Below the pieces are notes generated by a model that was not told where the DNA came from, ran no database searches, and saw only the letters and a list, made by a program, of their open reading frames with translations. A DNA stretch of 64,000 bases from Zeugodacus cucurbitae (Eukaryota; Arthropoda; Insecta; Diptera; Tephritidae): NCBI RefSeq assembly GCF_028554725.1, contig NC_071669.1:33036001-33100000 (forward strand), written 5' to 3'. Positions within the stretch are counted from its first letter, which is position 1. Every line of letters begins with the position of its first letter. Below, piece by piece: positions 36,478 through 49,900 of this stretch. The position numbers and the translations under genes are program-made.

Positions 36478-38443
36478 AACAAGACGGAGCTAACTCATAC
36501 ACCACTACACATGCAAAGTTTTTCAGCTTTTACCAACACATACGCAATAGTAACTTTTTGTAGTTAAATGGTAGTTAGAGTGGCAACATTCATTAACCCT
36601 AATTTTTGTATGTATAAGAGCGAGATGCACGTACTACAATGAACCGATCAAAATCTCCGCAATGGCCTCCATTCATATGAAAAGAAAATTTGAAGTGAGT
36701 GGATGTAAGTTCGTATTAATAATTTGTTATTTTATATATATTTAATTTTCTCTTTACAAAGGGGTACTATTGTTGACTGGATGCTGCAGCTTATTTGAAG
36801 GAAATAACTGCAGAAAATGGCAAAGCGAGCTGCAACGCACATCTGGTGCGTACATGCGAAACTAAAAATAAAAGCAGAACAAGGATTATGCCACTTTAGG
36901 CAGATGGGTGAGTTGATAATATCAAACCTTATGTATATCCTAAACATAAAATCTTTTGTTAGAATATACTTTTATCTTTTTATTATCCTTTTCAGATATT
37001 CACAAACTTAGGAGAAAAAATTAAAGCTTAAGCTGAATACCATTGGTGGCTAAGTCTGAAAGCACTAATAATGTTGGGGAACACAATTTGGAAACATGTA
37101 CGTGGGAGAGCATGCCTGCATTGCCACAGCACTTACGGGGCATGAATGTGGCGCTATTGAATGAAAGCATCTACGTTTTGGGAGGTTATTTGCACAATGC
37201 AGCTGCGCCATTGGACACTGTGTATAGGTATGTGTAAGTTTTTTAAATTAATAAATAAATTAATTAATTACTTAATAAATATATTAATTTATTAAATAAT
37301 GCATTAATAAATAATAATAATTTATCATTTTGGTTAGACTATAACGGCACAGAGTGGCAGCAGGTCGCCAATTTGGTGAAACCACGTTTTGAAGCAAACG
37401 TCACGGTATTTGAGGATAAAATATACGTTTTTGGTGGCTTGTCAGCTGCAGGAACACCACTTGCCGATTGTGAATGCTATGACGCAGTGAGCAATACTTG
37501 GACACAATGTGCTGATATGCTGGAACCACGCGGTAATGTTAATGTAAGTACTAGCATTTAACGGTAAACATATAATATCGAATAAATTATTATGCTCTAC
37601 CGTTTCCAGTTGACAATAGCAAAGGGACAAATTTATGTGTTAGGCGGTACAAAAAATGTTGGTGGCGTTTGTGTGCAATCTTATGGTCCATTCAAAAATG
37701 TGTGGACAAAGGTTTGTTACTGGTACACACAACTTTATTGTATAATATTAATAAATTTACTTTCAGATTTCTCCAATGAATATTGAACGTAGCAACACAT
37801 GTAGCTTATATCTAAACGAACGCATTCTAGCCATTTGCAGTCTGGCAAAATCAAAGGATAATTAACAGAGCTCTAAAAACACCATTGAGGCGCCGAAGTT
37901 GTTCATCTTGCTTCTGATTTGATTATGGAGGCATTATTAGGCTGAACTTTCAATTTAACATTTTTAATATTGTCATTGTTAACTTATAAATTTTGAACGT
38001 ACGCAATAGCACTCAATTTATTAAGTTAGATGTAAAATAATGTTAAATTAGCATTAGTAGGGAAATTTAATTTGTATTGTATAACAACACAAAATAACAA
38101 TACTTAAAACTTTTGAGACATTGTAAATTATAAAAATTTAATAATTAATACTAAGTTTATATTTAAAATGTGTAAATTTTGTTAATGTATAAATGATAGC
38201 CGCAAAAACATTTGTAAAAATGAATGTTTACTTTCTACTGAAATGTTAATATATAAAAATTAATCTATAATAATTATTAAAAATGTAAAATACCATACTA
38301 ATTTATATATGTAAATACCTCATACAATTAAATAAATCATTCATTTTTAAACGGAAAAGTAGGTGACCTATAGAATGAAGACCAATAGAGACCAGTGAAC
38401 CAAATTTAAGTAACGAAACGGTGACCCAACAAATGACCAATAC
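36478..38443 (+). repeat. Left arm of an imperfect inverted duplication
   Basis: Its outer end (36478-36700) matches the reverse complement of 40540-40772, including 'gacggagctaactcatacac' and an exon-like ATGGCC...GGATGTAAGT segment. Its inner end (37990-38443) matches the reverse complement of 38777-39300. The middle holds the kelch exons, which the right arm lacks. The outer segment encodes MASIHMKRKFEVSG before a GT donor. Confidence 0.7.
37043..37865 (+). CDS. Kelch-repeat protein, C-terminal exons
   Basis: Four exon pieces encode kelch beta-propeller blades. Exon to about 37227: CTWESMPALPQHLRGMNVAL then ESIYVLGGYLH. Exon 37338-37543: WQQVANLVKPRFEANVTVFE, then KIYVFGGLSAAGTPL and NTWTQCADML. 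Exon 37610-37711: GQIYVLGGTKNVGGV. Exon 37767-37865: ISPMNIERSNTCSLYL to a stop. Donors GTAAGT (37544) and GTTTGT (37712) and acceptors TTTCCAG and TTTCAG keep phase 0. The first junction (37228-37337) does not keep phase cleanly, and no BTB or BACK domain is visible upstream. In the family these proteins are often Cullin-3 adaptors, but only about three blades remain here. It is either the 3' part of a gene or a partial duplicate. Confidence 0.6.
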
Positions 38444-39595
38444 CTGTGATTAAAGTGTTACCCTGAAAATGATAAATCGACCAGTCTCCACTGATAGATG
38501 GCTGATTAAAAAAAAAAACTACTACAGGGGGCTATGCTAACCACAGAGTGACATATGCCTTTATAAAACAATGAAAAATTAGAGTAGAAAGATATATGCA
38601 GCATTGGCACCAAAATCAATGAGAGAGAGCAAGTAAGATAATCACACCGACATGCCGTAAAAGAGAAGAAATGGTAACTTTTTTCCTGCTGCTAGAACAA
38701 AAGAGACCAAAAAATAATACAAGCTTTCTTTACTGGTAACCAATATTTCATAAGATAAGTAACTCCACTCGTCTTGCAGTTTGGTCATTTGTTGGGTCAC
38801 CGTTTCGTTACTTAAATTTGGTTCATTGGTCTCCATTCTATAGGTCACCTACTTTTCCGTTTAAAAATTAAAAATTGAAATTTTTTTATTTTTATTTATT
38901 TATTATAATTGTATGATATATTTACATTTATAAATTAGTATTGTATAATATTTTAAATTTTTTACAAAGTGAACTTTTTACATACGTTTTTGCAGCTATT
39001 TATACATTGATTTTTTACAAACGTTTTTGCATTGAATTTTTATACATTTATATTTATACATTGACAAAATTTACATATTTTAAAAATAAAGTTAGTATTA
39101 ATTATTAAATTTTTAATTTTTACATATTTCATATATAAATTTAGTATTAAGTATTACATTTTTATTTTTTTGTAGTTGTTGTTATACAATTCAAAAAAAA
39201 TTCTATTACTATTACGAATGTTATTAGTATTCGAACATTCATTTGTATAATTTAATAATATTTTACATCTAGATTATGAATTAGCAAATGAATAAATTAA
39301 TACTAAACGCGAACGATTTCCTTATAACTATCCTGTAAGGATCCAAAGAAACTAATGAATGTCAATTCCAAACAATCCTATCCCATATGTACATCATAAA
39401 AAGGAAAAAAGTTGTGCAACTGCTAATCTAAATGTCCGATGGAATTTGTTGTTGTCTTGTTTATCATGCCTGAAAAATATTAGAAATAAAAATTTTTGTT
39501 AACGATTAGAAAATATGAATATATTTGTATTCGTAGTACAAACCTAAGAAAAGTAGTAGCTATTGTAATCCTCCAGTATTTGTATTTATGGTCTG

Positions 39596-39955
39596 GGTAG
39601 GCAATTGAAAAGTAAAGTCCTCTCTAGATGAGCAAAAACTAAACTCTACAAGTCCCTCATCATTCCCGTCCTACATTATGGTGCAGAAGCGTGGACGATG
39701 TCAACATCAGATGGACGGCACTATGAGTTTTCGAAAGAAAGGTTTTGGGGATTTATGGTCCCTTAAACATTGGCAACGGCTAATACCGCAGAAGATGAAA
39801 TGATGAGCTGTATGTGTTGTTAGACGACATAGACATAGTCCAGCGAAAAAAGACAGCGGCTACGCGGGCTTGGTCATGTTGTTCGAATGGACTCGGTGGA
39901 AGCCGAGGAAGAGGGAGACCTCCACTCCGATGGAAGGACCAATTGACGCCTAACG
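39596..39955 (+). pseudogene. RTE-like LINE C-terminal fragment
   Basis: It resembles 34975-35370 of the larger RTE copy: 'gtaggcaattgaaaagtaaa', 'ctctacaagtccctcatcat', 'gcagaagcgtggacgatgtc' and 'gaagccgaggaagagggaga'. Small deletions break every frame. It sits inside the right arm of the inverted duplication and is absent from the left arm. Confidence 0.8.
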
Positions 39956-40296
39956 CCTTTGTGTTTTCAATATCTGAAATGGATAATGAAAATATAAGTA
40001 ATGCTAAAAAACAAACGTATATATATATACATATATATCTACAGAGCTTAATGCTTGCAATAACTAAACAAAAAATAAACAACTTTTTAACATCAAAATA
40101 AAAATTATTATAAATAAATATTTTGGACACAATGCAACAGATGCATTCTTGTACATACATAGATATGTACATATGTATGTACATCTTAATACGCACTAAC
40201 TCAACATGTACATATACGCATTTATATTTACCATATTATTATCCACGGTTTCTGCGTTGTTGTTGCACTATATTGCACCAGTGCTAAATCCAAAAA

Positions 40297-40578
40297 CCTG
40301 AAATTATTTAAAATTACTAATTTGTATTATTTATTAAAAATATATGAAACATACCTCCACCAATTCCGACGTAACCTCCTTGCTCTTCATTTCCTGCGCA
40401 CACACGTATAACTGGAATGAAATTATTTTAATTATAAAAACTAATAATAAAAACAACAGAAATAATGCATTTATAAGATGGATAAATATACAAAAACACT
40501 TAACAAAATAAAATAAATATTTAAAACGCACTTACATCCATTCACTTTAAATTTTATTTTGAAATGAACAGCGGCCAT
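40297..40578 (-). other. Possible small gene: first exons, right arm of duplication
   Basis: From ATG at 40578 the minus strand reads MAAVHFKIKFKVNG, then a GTAAG donor (40535). A 57-bp exon (40411-40355) lies between a TTCCAG acceptor and a GTATG donor, and a third exon starts at 40297. Spliced in phase, it gives only about 37 residues to a stop. The left arm has a matching ATG exon (MASIHMKRKFEVSG), so this 5' segment was present before the duplication. The Gly-rich peptide is not recognised. It is divergent from EMC10, with start codons 344 bp apart, so a shared promoter region is possible. Confidence 0.3.
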
Positions 40579-40921
40579 GGTGGCGATTTTTGAACGGTTC
40601 ATTGTATCTCTCTCTTACACATACAAAAATTAGGGTTAATGAATTTTGCTACTCTAACTACCGAGATTGCCACTTAACTACAAAATGTTAGCAATGTGTA
40701 TGTATTGGTAAAAGCTGGAAAAATTTGCATGTGTAGTGGTGTATGAGTTAGCTCCGTCTTGTAGGGAAGGTTAGTAACTAATCGATTGTTTTTTCGATTA
40801 ATCAGATTTGGAAATTCGTTTCAATTAAATCGCTTTCTGAAGAAAAGTCTCGATTAATGTCATTCCTATGATTAATATTATCATCGCCATTTAGAGTTAA
40901 AAAAAATACTTTGTCGTAGTT

Positions 40922-40984
40922 ATGGTATTCTTTAAGCAATTATATTATTTCTTAGTGCTTATTTTACATTATAAATTGTGTATG
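40922..40984 (+). CDS. EMC10: EMC10 exon 1 (signal peptide)
   Basis: ATG to a GTAAGT donor at 40985, 21 codons, reading MVFFKQLYYFLVLILHYKLC: basic residue then a hydrophobic core, as in secretory signal peptides. It joins exon 2 in phase 0. Confidence 0.65.
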
Positions 40985-43900
40985 GTAAGTTAATTTGTTC
41001 TTCTAACTATTTTTGTGAGTAACAGTTGAATTTTAGGGGTATTTGGAATATGATAACTGGGTGAATATCGCGTTAAGTCATGCCATTGACCATAAGAATC
41101 CAAACAGCTTTGCTTATAGGGGAAATATAACGATATCAAGTCTAGAAATTGGATTAGCTAAAACGAACCAAGAAGTCTTAACTGCTATTCAAATTCAAAA
41201 TCTTGAGGTATAAACATGCTTAATAGTAGAATATGTGTTTACTAATTATAATCAATAGGATTTGGCAAGAGCAAACCAAATGTACAGGTTGAAGGCGGAG
41301 GTGTATTATGCTGATGGAAAAAGACAACAATTTTTGAGCTCAACTAAGGCGTGTAATCTCATTATGTCCAACTTAAACGATATTCTATGGATTTCAATAG
41401 ATCACAACGGGTATATAAATGCCGCAACGGTTTTGACTTCTAGATCTGATGTTTGGTAAGTATGGTACTATATTGTATTGCAAAAATAGGAACTTTAGTA
41501 TACTGTCCCACGATTTTTGAGTTAAAATATATAGTGGCGGTGGAGGAGGTGGAACGATTTCGATTACTTTGGCGGTCGGGGTTTTAAAATCAGGGGTGTC
41601 CGAAGTTTTTTCGCGTAGAACTTCTTTCTGCACTGATATTTTAAAAATCACTTTTCACTCTAATATTTCGTAAGATTTATATGTTTACACTGCGCTGCCA
41701 CTTTGTAGACATGTGAGGAATTCCTCTTTTTGCCAATATTCTGCTTCTTTTATTTAACACAATACATTTAAAAAAATCATATTGAGGATAATTCCTTCTG
41801 TTGCTAACACTTTTGTTTTAAAGCGCGGAAGAAGGTCCCCAATGTGAGTTCTACTCGAAAAATCTTCGGACACCCATGGTTGTTTCGACCAGGGTTATTT
41901 TTTTAAAGCGCGGCCAAAGAATTTTTTTACAATTAGGGACCAATTATACAAAAAAATAACACTGTTAGGCCTCCCAAAGTAATCGAAAGGAAAAACTTAG
42001 CATTAAACGTATTATAATGGAAGAAAATGTCTGTGTGAGACAAATGAAACAATAAGTTAACTTGAGTACAACAAATATTTAAATCCGAATTAAAGAGTAT
42101 TTATGACAAAAAGTGTGCCAAACCGTCATTGACCAACAACCATAAATTAGCCAAGCTTAGATTTGCCGCAAAATATCGCTTTTGGGATGACGAGTGGAAA
42201 ATTTTGTTTTACTGACGTAAAAAATTTCAACTAAGATTGCCCAAAGGGTCACCAAAAAGATTGAAAGCACAAAGCAGAAATGTAAGCGACGAAATTTTGG
42301 TGGCGGATCATTCATGGTTCGGGCTGGGATAAATAGCAGAGGGATGACTCCAGTTTGCTTTGTAACAACAAAAATGGACTCGGAATACTACATTAAATTG
42401 TTTGATGAAGTGTTAATTGATTTCGTACATAAATTTATTGGACATGATTTCGTTTTCCAGCAAGACAACGCTGCAATTCATCGTTCAAAGAAAACAATTG
42501 ATTAATTGCTGTCTCGGAATATAAATTTTCTCGATTGGTCTGCATTTAGTCCCGACCTAAATCCTATAGAAAACCTTTGGTCTATGTTATCAGCCTAGGT
42601 TTTCGAACAGGGACGGCAATTTGATAACATAAAATGCCTAAGAAATGACATTGTCGAAAAAATGGACAAACATTGATTGGCATATTTGATTTTGCAATTT
42701 CTCCATTTGTAGTTAATTTTTAATTTATATTTTGCATTTATTATACACTAGCACTTCACTACATTGTTTCTACATATTAATTTTATATCATTTAATTTAA
42801 TATTTGCTGTAAATAAGCATTTTACTTTTTACACAATTTTCTTCATATGCACAATAACAAACGGGTAAACGAATAAAAAAAGGGTATTATACACCAAATT
42901 ATATCTCAGGATGTCCAAATTCTCGCAACAAATGTTGCTAAAGAGAGTATTATAGTTTTGTTCACATAACGGTTGTTTGTAACACCCAAAACTAAACGAG
43001 TTAGATATAGGGTTATATATACCAAAGTGATCAGGGTGAAGAGTGGAGTTCAAATCCGAATGTCTGTCTGTCCGTCCGTCTGTGCAAGCTGTAACTTGAG
43101 TAAACATTAAGATATCTTGATGAAACTTGGCACACTTATTTCTTGGCACCATAGGAAGGTTGCTTTCGAAAATGATCAAAATCGGACCACTGCCACGCCC
43201 ACAAAATGGCGAAAACCGAAAACACATAAAGTGCCATAAATAAAGCTTTGGAAATAAAATTTGGTATGAAGGATCGCACTATGAAGGGGCGTATTTGGAT
43301 GTAATTTTTTTGGGGAAGTGGGCTTGACCCCGCCCCCTACTTAGTTTTTTGTACATATCTCGCAAACTAATAGAGCTATATAAATCAAACTTTCTGCAGT
43401 CGTTTTTTTTAGCCACTTCCTAATACAGTGCAAAACTGAAAGAAATCTGATCATAACCACGCCCACCACCCATACAAAAGTTAGGTTGAAAATTACTAAA
43501 AGTGGGTTAACTCACTAACGAAAAACGTCAGAAACACTCAATTTCACAGAAATAATAGCAGAAGGAAGCTGCACTGAGATTTTTTTACAAAATGGAAAAT
43601 GGGCGTGGCATCGCCCACTTATGGGTCAAAAACCATATCTCAGGAACTGCTCGACCGATTTCAATGAAACTTGGTATGTAATAGTTTCCTTACATCCCAA
43701 TGATATGTTGTGAAAATAGGCCAAATCGCTTCACAACCACGCCTACTTCCTATATACCAGAACTTTGAAGACAATCTGAGTCGTTTACTTTACAATATAT
43801 AAAGTAAGTACTAGTGAAGATATCGATGCAGAACTTTGCACAAATACTATGTTAATAGTGTGGCAGCCGCATTCTAAAAATCGAGGACCTCGGTGCTTCT

Positions 43901-46900
43901 AACCTAATATTATGGTTTCCAACTTTCAATGGACTTTATACTAGTGATGAGCGATATTGCTATTTTTGAATCACTGTGATTTCAGTGATTGCTACTTTTA
44001 AATCACAGTGATTCTTTTTTTGCTATTGCGATCACAACAATAAAAACGAATTTATAAGAATTTGTACTCCAATTTTTTTTTTTTAATTTTTTACATATAC
44101 ATTTTTAACAATATCAAAAATTTACCTGCTTTTGTAATCACTATTAACTAATTAATACATTTTGGGTACATTTAACTGCTTTTGTAATCACCGTATCCAA
44201 AATTATCGAAATCACAACTAAAATTTCTACTGTGACCACTGAACAGTGATTGCTACTTTCGAACTGATATTGTTACTAAACAGTGATTGCTACTTTCGAA
44301 CTGATACTGGTACTGAACAGTGATTGCTCCTTTCGAACTGATACTGGTACTGAACAGTGATTGCTACTTTCGAACTGATATTGTTACTAAACAGTGATTG
44401 CTCCTTTCGAACTGATACTGGTACTGAACAATGATTGCTACTTTCGAACTGATATTGTTACTAAACAGTGATTGCTCCTTTCGAACTGATACTGGTACTG
44501 AACAGTGATTGCTACTTTCGAACTGATATTGTTACAGTGATCGAATTAGAATCACTGAACTGCTATTGCTACAGTGATCGAACTAGAATTATTGAATTGT
44601 TATTGCTATAGTGATCGAATTAGAATTACTGAACTGCTATTGCTACAGTGATCGAATTAGAATTATTGAACTGTTATTGCTATAGTGATCGAATTAGAAT
44701 TACTGAACACCTATATGTACTGTGATCGAACAAAAGCACTGAACTTCTCTATAGCTACTGTGATCGAACTCAAATTATTTAACTGCAATAGCGATTTTAA
44801 ATCACTGATATTTACAAAAATTGATCGCTGTTGCTATAATCGATATTTCAATCACAGTGAAAAAATCACCGATAGTGAAATATCGCTCATCACTACCTTA
44901 TACCATATATATGAAGAATATGTTGGTCAAATTGTGTATTATATAATATAAATAAAGTTAAATAAATAAATTGCGAGAGTATAAAATGTTTGGTTACCCT
45001 AACTTAGCCCTTCCTTACTTGTTATTTTTTAGATTCGTTTGCAAAATATGTGATATTGTAACACTTAATTTGTGCCAGCATATAACCCCTTTTTATTGTA
45101 CAAATACAGACGATTCTGCAAAAAGTTGAACGTTTATTTACAGCATATTTTAATATAATTTATAGAAAATAACTCCTATTCTGTGCACTTTACAAATTCA
45201 ACAAATTTCTAATTTGTAAAAAATTTAAATTTATCAAGCATTTCGTATTCTGTGTCTAATACCTGAGACAGACATGTAGTATACATTGTAATATGCTTCA
45301 GAAACCATATGTCTATCACCGGTTTTCCGAATTTTGTTTGAAAGCAAATGGTGTTCCGTACTACAATAGAGTTCTAGAAACCATTGGAATTTTGTGGTGT
45401 TGTGAAATGTACTACAATGGATTGCATTGAACACACCGAAAGCTTTAAGCTCTTCTGCCACAATCATATGTTTTCTGACATTTTGACATACAGAAAATAA
45501 ATTAAATTCAAAATTAATTTAAATCAAAAAACAAAATTTGAAAAAGAAATTATGTGAAAAATATGTAATATGTATGTAATAATTATATTGGATAATAATA
45601 TTTAAAGATTGCTTGAAGTTATAACTAAGTCAGGATCAATTTTCCTGCCTGTTATTCATAATTACATTTTGCTAGAATTTATTTGTATCAGCTGATGAAT
45701 GTAAACATAGTACAAAATACTACATGTGTGTCACTATGCTGGTTCATGGTTTCGAGAGCTTTTATTGTAGTACATATTATAGTATGGAAACGATATGTCT
45801 GTCTTAGGTATAAAATAAAAAGCTCTTTTCTTTATAAGTTGTTAAGAAGTAAAATGCTCTTGACAAATATAATATCTCGCTGTGGATAGTTGTGGAAGTG
45901 AATTTGTTGTAATGGAGATATTTTACTTTTGTCGTTATTTTTATGCAAAGAGGAAAAATATGAACATGTGGATGGCTCGCGTTATTGAGCCGTTTTTATA
46001 TTAAGTAGTTTACTTTTCTCTTTTTTGTATAAAAAATGAAGATAATGAGGGTAACTTTGACGAAATTGTTTTCTATATATTGCATTCGATTACAGGATAG
46101 CAAATTTTTCCCAATAAAGAACACAGCTTTGATTTCGTAGTTCCAAGGAACCTTTCTGAAGCTAAACATAACAACCAATTAAATTAAAATTGCATTCCAA
46201 ATAGTTTTAAATATTTTATAAAGCACATATATATATATATATATATTTGGCGTAGGAACCGCTTTAAGCGATTATAGCCGAATCCACCAGAGCGCGCCAC
46301 TCATTCCTCCTTTTTGCTTTTTGGCGCCAATTGGAAACACCAAGTGAAGCCAGGTCACTTTGCACTTGGTCTTTCCACCGGAGTGGAGGTCGTCCTCTTC
46401 CGCGGCTTCCTCCAGCGGGTACTGCATCGAATACTTTCAGAGCTGGAGTGTTTTCTTCCATCCGTACAACATGACCTAGCCAGCGTAGCCGCTGTCTTTT
46501 TATTCGCTGAACTATGTCAATGTCGTCGTATAAATCGTACAGCTCATCGTTCCATCGCCTGCGGTATTCGCCGTTGCCAATGTTTAGAGGACCAAAAATC
46601 TTGCGCAAAACCTTTCTCTCGAAAACCCCAAGAGTCGTCTCATCGGATGTTGTCATCGTCCACGCTTCAGCGCCATACATATATGTATTATATTATGTAG
46701 TATTCTGTGGCTTTGAGGAGGAGCAAAAGACTAGGGGGGTTGGGATGGAAAAGCAAATATATAGCCTCTGTCATCCGATTATCAATCAACCTCATTTACG
46801 CGCGGCTCTCCTTGTTTGGTTAGAGAGATTAGCGAGGCCGTAAATGCGGTATAACCTTGTCATCTATATAGAATAAATGAGGTTGTAAAATCAAACCAAA

Positions 46901-49900
46901 TACTTTGCATCAGGCCTGAAAGGCTTCAGTCGATATCTCAGAATTCTCGATACATCAGATTCGGATAGATAGGCTGATAACCGGGCAAACGTAAACCAAA
47001 CTTATCAACGAAGCCACAATGAAGAAGGCTCGGTTAACACAAACACTCATCCACATAACAACATTTTGCATGAAAAAATAGGGCTAGATTCGGAGCATGG
47101 AATATTTGCGCTCTTTCAGAAACTTCACGTCTAGACCAAGAGCAAAGGATTTATTGTGAAATTGAAGTTAAATTATTAACTATTTTGCAACAAATATTGA
47201 AATGCATGTGAAAACTTATACCTGAGACAGACATGTAGTACATATTGTAGTATGCTTCAGAAACCATATGTGTATCACCGGTTTTCCGAATTTTGTTTGA
47301 AAGCAAATGGTGTTCCGTACTACAATTGATTGCATTGAACACACCGAAAGCTTTAAGCTCTTCTGCCACAATCATAAGTTTTCTGACATTTTGACATAAA
47401 GAAAATAAATTAAATTCAAAATTCATTGAAATCAAAAATCAAAATTTGAAAAAATTATGTGAAAACAAGTAAGGAAGGGCTAAGTTCGGGTGTAACCGAA
47501 CATTTTATACTCTCGCAATTTATTTATTTAACTTTATTTATATTATATAATACACAATTTGACCCACATATTCGTCATATATATTGTATAAAGTCCATTG
47601 AAAGTTGGAAACCATAATATTAGGTTAGAAGCTCCGAGGTCCTCGTGTTTGTTATATGGGGCCTTAAAAACCTACGGTCCGATTTCGGCGATTTTTAGAA
47701 TGAGGCTGTTACACTATAAACATAGTATTTGTGCCAAGTTCTGCACCGATATATTCACTAGTGCTTACTTTATATATTGTAAAGTAAACGATTCAGATTG
47801 TCTTCAAAGTTCTGGTATATAGGAAGTAGGCGTGGTTGTGAACCGATTTGGCCTATTTTCACAACATATCATTGGGATGTATGGAAACTATTACAAACCA
47901 AGTTTCATTGAAATCGGTCGAGTCGTTCCTGAGATATGGTTTTTGACCCATAAGTGGGGGATGCCACGCCCATTTTCCATTTTGTAAAAAAATCTGAGTG
48001 CAGCTCCTATCTGCCATTGCTTATGTGAAATTTAGTGTTTCTGACGTTTTTCCTTAGCGAGTTAACCCAGTTTTAGTAATTTTCAACCTAACTTTTGTAT
48101 GGGAGGTGGGCGTTGTTATGATCCGATTTCTTTCATTTTTGGACTGTATTAGGAAGTGGCTAAAAAAAAACGACTGCAGAAAGTTTGGTTTATATAGCTT
48201 TATTGGTTTGCGAGATATATACAAAAAACTTGGTAGGGGAGGGCCACGCCCACTGCCACAAAAAAATCACATCCAAATATGCCCCTTCATAGTGCGATCC
48301 TTCATACCAAATTTTATTTCCATTGCTTTATTTATGGCTTAGTTATGGCACTTCTGTTTCTGTTTTCGGTTTTCGCCATTTTGTGGGCGTGGCAGTGGTC
48401 CGATTTTGCTCATTTTCGAAAGCAACCTTCCTATGGTGCCAAGAAATAAGTGTGCCAAGATTCATCAAGATATCTTAATTTTTACTCAAGTTACAGCTTG
48501 CACAGACGGACGGACGGACGGACAGACAGACATTCGGATTTGAACTCCACTCTTCACCCTGATCACATTGGTATATATAACCCGATATCTAACTCGTTTA
48601 GTTTTGGGTGTTACAAACAACCGTTATGTGAACAAAACTATAATACTCTCTTTAGCAACATTTGTTGCGAGAGTATAAAAATATGTAATATGTATGTTTG
48701 ATAATAATATTTTAAGATTGCTTGAAGTTATAATTAAGTCAGGATCAATTTTCATGCCTGTTATTCATAATTATATTTTGCTTGAATTTGTTTGCATCAG
48801 TTGATGGATGTAAACATAATACAATACTACATGTGTGTCACTATGCTGGTATATGGTTTCTTGAGCTTTTATTGTAGTACATATCGTAGTACAGAAACCA
48901 TATGTCTGCCGTAAACTTGTAAAGTAATTCAAATAAATTTTTCAATTCAAGTCAATATAATTGGACAGAAATCAGCTGTTTCTGTTTACATTTTTTGTTT
49001 CCCACACGTGTGGGGAAAAGCTATGCGTTCTGAAGCTTTTTATTTTATCAAAATTGTCACAGAATTCCAAAAAAATTCTTACTTGATAAAAATCTGAAAA
49101 AAATTTAAATATTTTTGTTATTTTGTCAAGTGCACATAATAGGGCTGTAAATATGTAGAAACAAATTAGTGAAATTTAAATATATGTAAAGTGCAAAATA
49201 TATGTCAAAAATTCAATATGCAATGAGAAATAACTTGGCAAAAATTGTGAAGTTTTAAACTATAAATACGAATATCTTGAAAACTAGAAGTTTGCGACGG
49301 CTATAATTATATATATTCGTAATCTGAGAACCTCCGACCTTACCCAGTTTAACCCCGAACGCTTTGACATAGTATATTTCATAAAGTGAAAAACCATGTT
49401 TAAGGTTTTATTCTAAAAGATTTCGTAACTAAGCAACTATCTCGCTCTTTTTGCGAAAACTATAAGTTTACGGCGGCTATAATTATATATATATTCGTAT
49501 TCTGGAGAACCTCCTCTATCTGCCCTTACCCATTTAAACCGACATCGTGTGACAGTATACTAAAGCCGACCCATTAAACTATTTGTTGGATTGCATAGCA
49601 AAATGAATTTACGCAATACGACTCTGAGAGTCTGTGAACGGTTCGTCATAACAACACACATAAATTGTCACTACTGCTTTGAACACATAGACGATGGTAG
49701 TTCACGTCGTAGCAACAGCGAAATTTCCTGCTAGTCTTGAAGCCAGCTTCTTGAACATTTTGTGTTCGATCTGAGTTTCCGGTATAAGTGGAGTATGGGG
49801 TGAAATAGGAGGCTCTCCAGATTAGGAATATATATAAATAATGTGGATCGGACTTGTAGTTTTAAAAATACAGTGGAACTTCTCTAACTCGAACCACCAT

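Larger units (their letters stand above)
38777..40772 (-). repeat. Right arm of the imperfect inverted duplication
   Basis: Reverse-complement partner of 36478-38443 at both ends. The centre between the arms is 38444-38776. Instead of kelch exons it contains an RTE fragment (39596-39955) and different AT-rich sequence. The innermost 95 bp (38349-38443 versus 38777-38871) is the best-conserved part. Confidence 0.7.
42920..45021 (+). repeat. HINE-like repeat split by a hAT-like insertion
   Basis: Starts at TCTCGCAAC (a few terminal bases lost) with the inverted GAGAGTATTAT just inside. It runs to the 'ggactttata' phrase at 43940, is interrupted by 43942-44895, and resumes to a TTGCGAGAGTATAAAATG...CCTTACTTG end. 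Confidence 0.8.
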
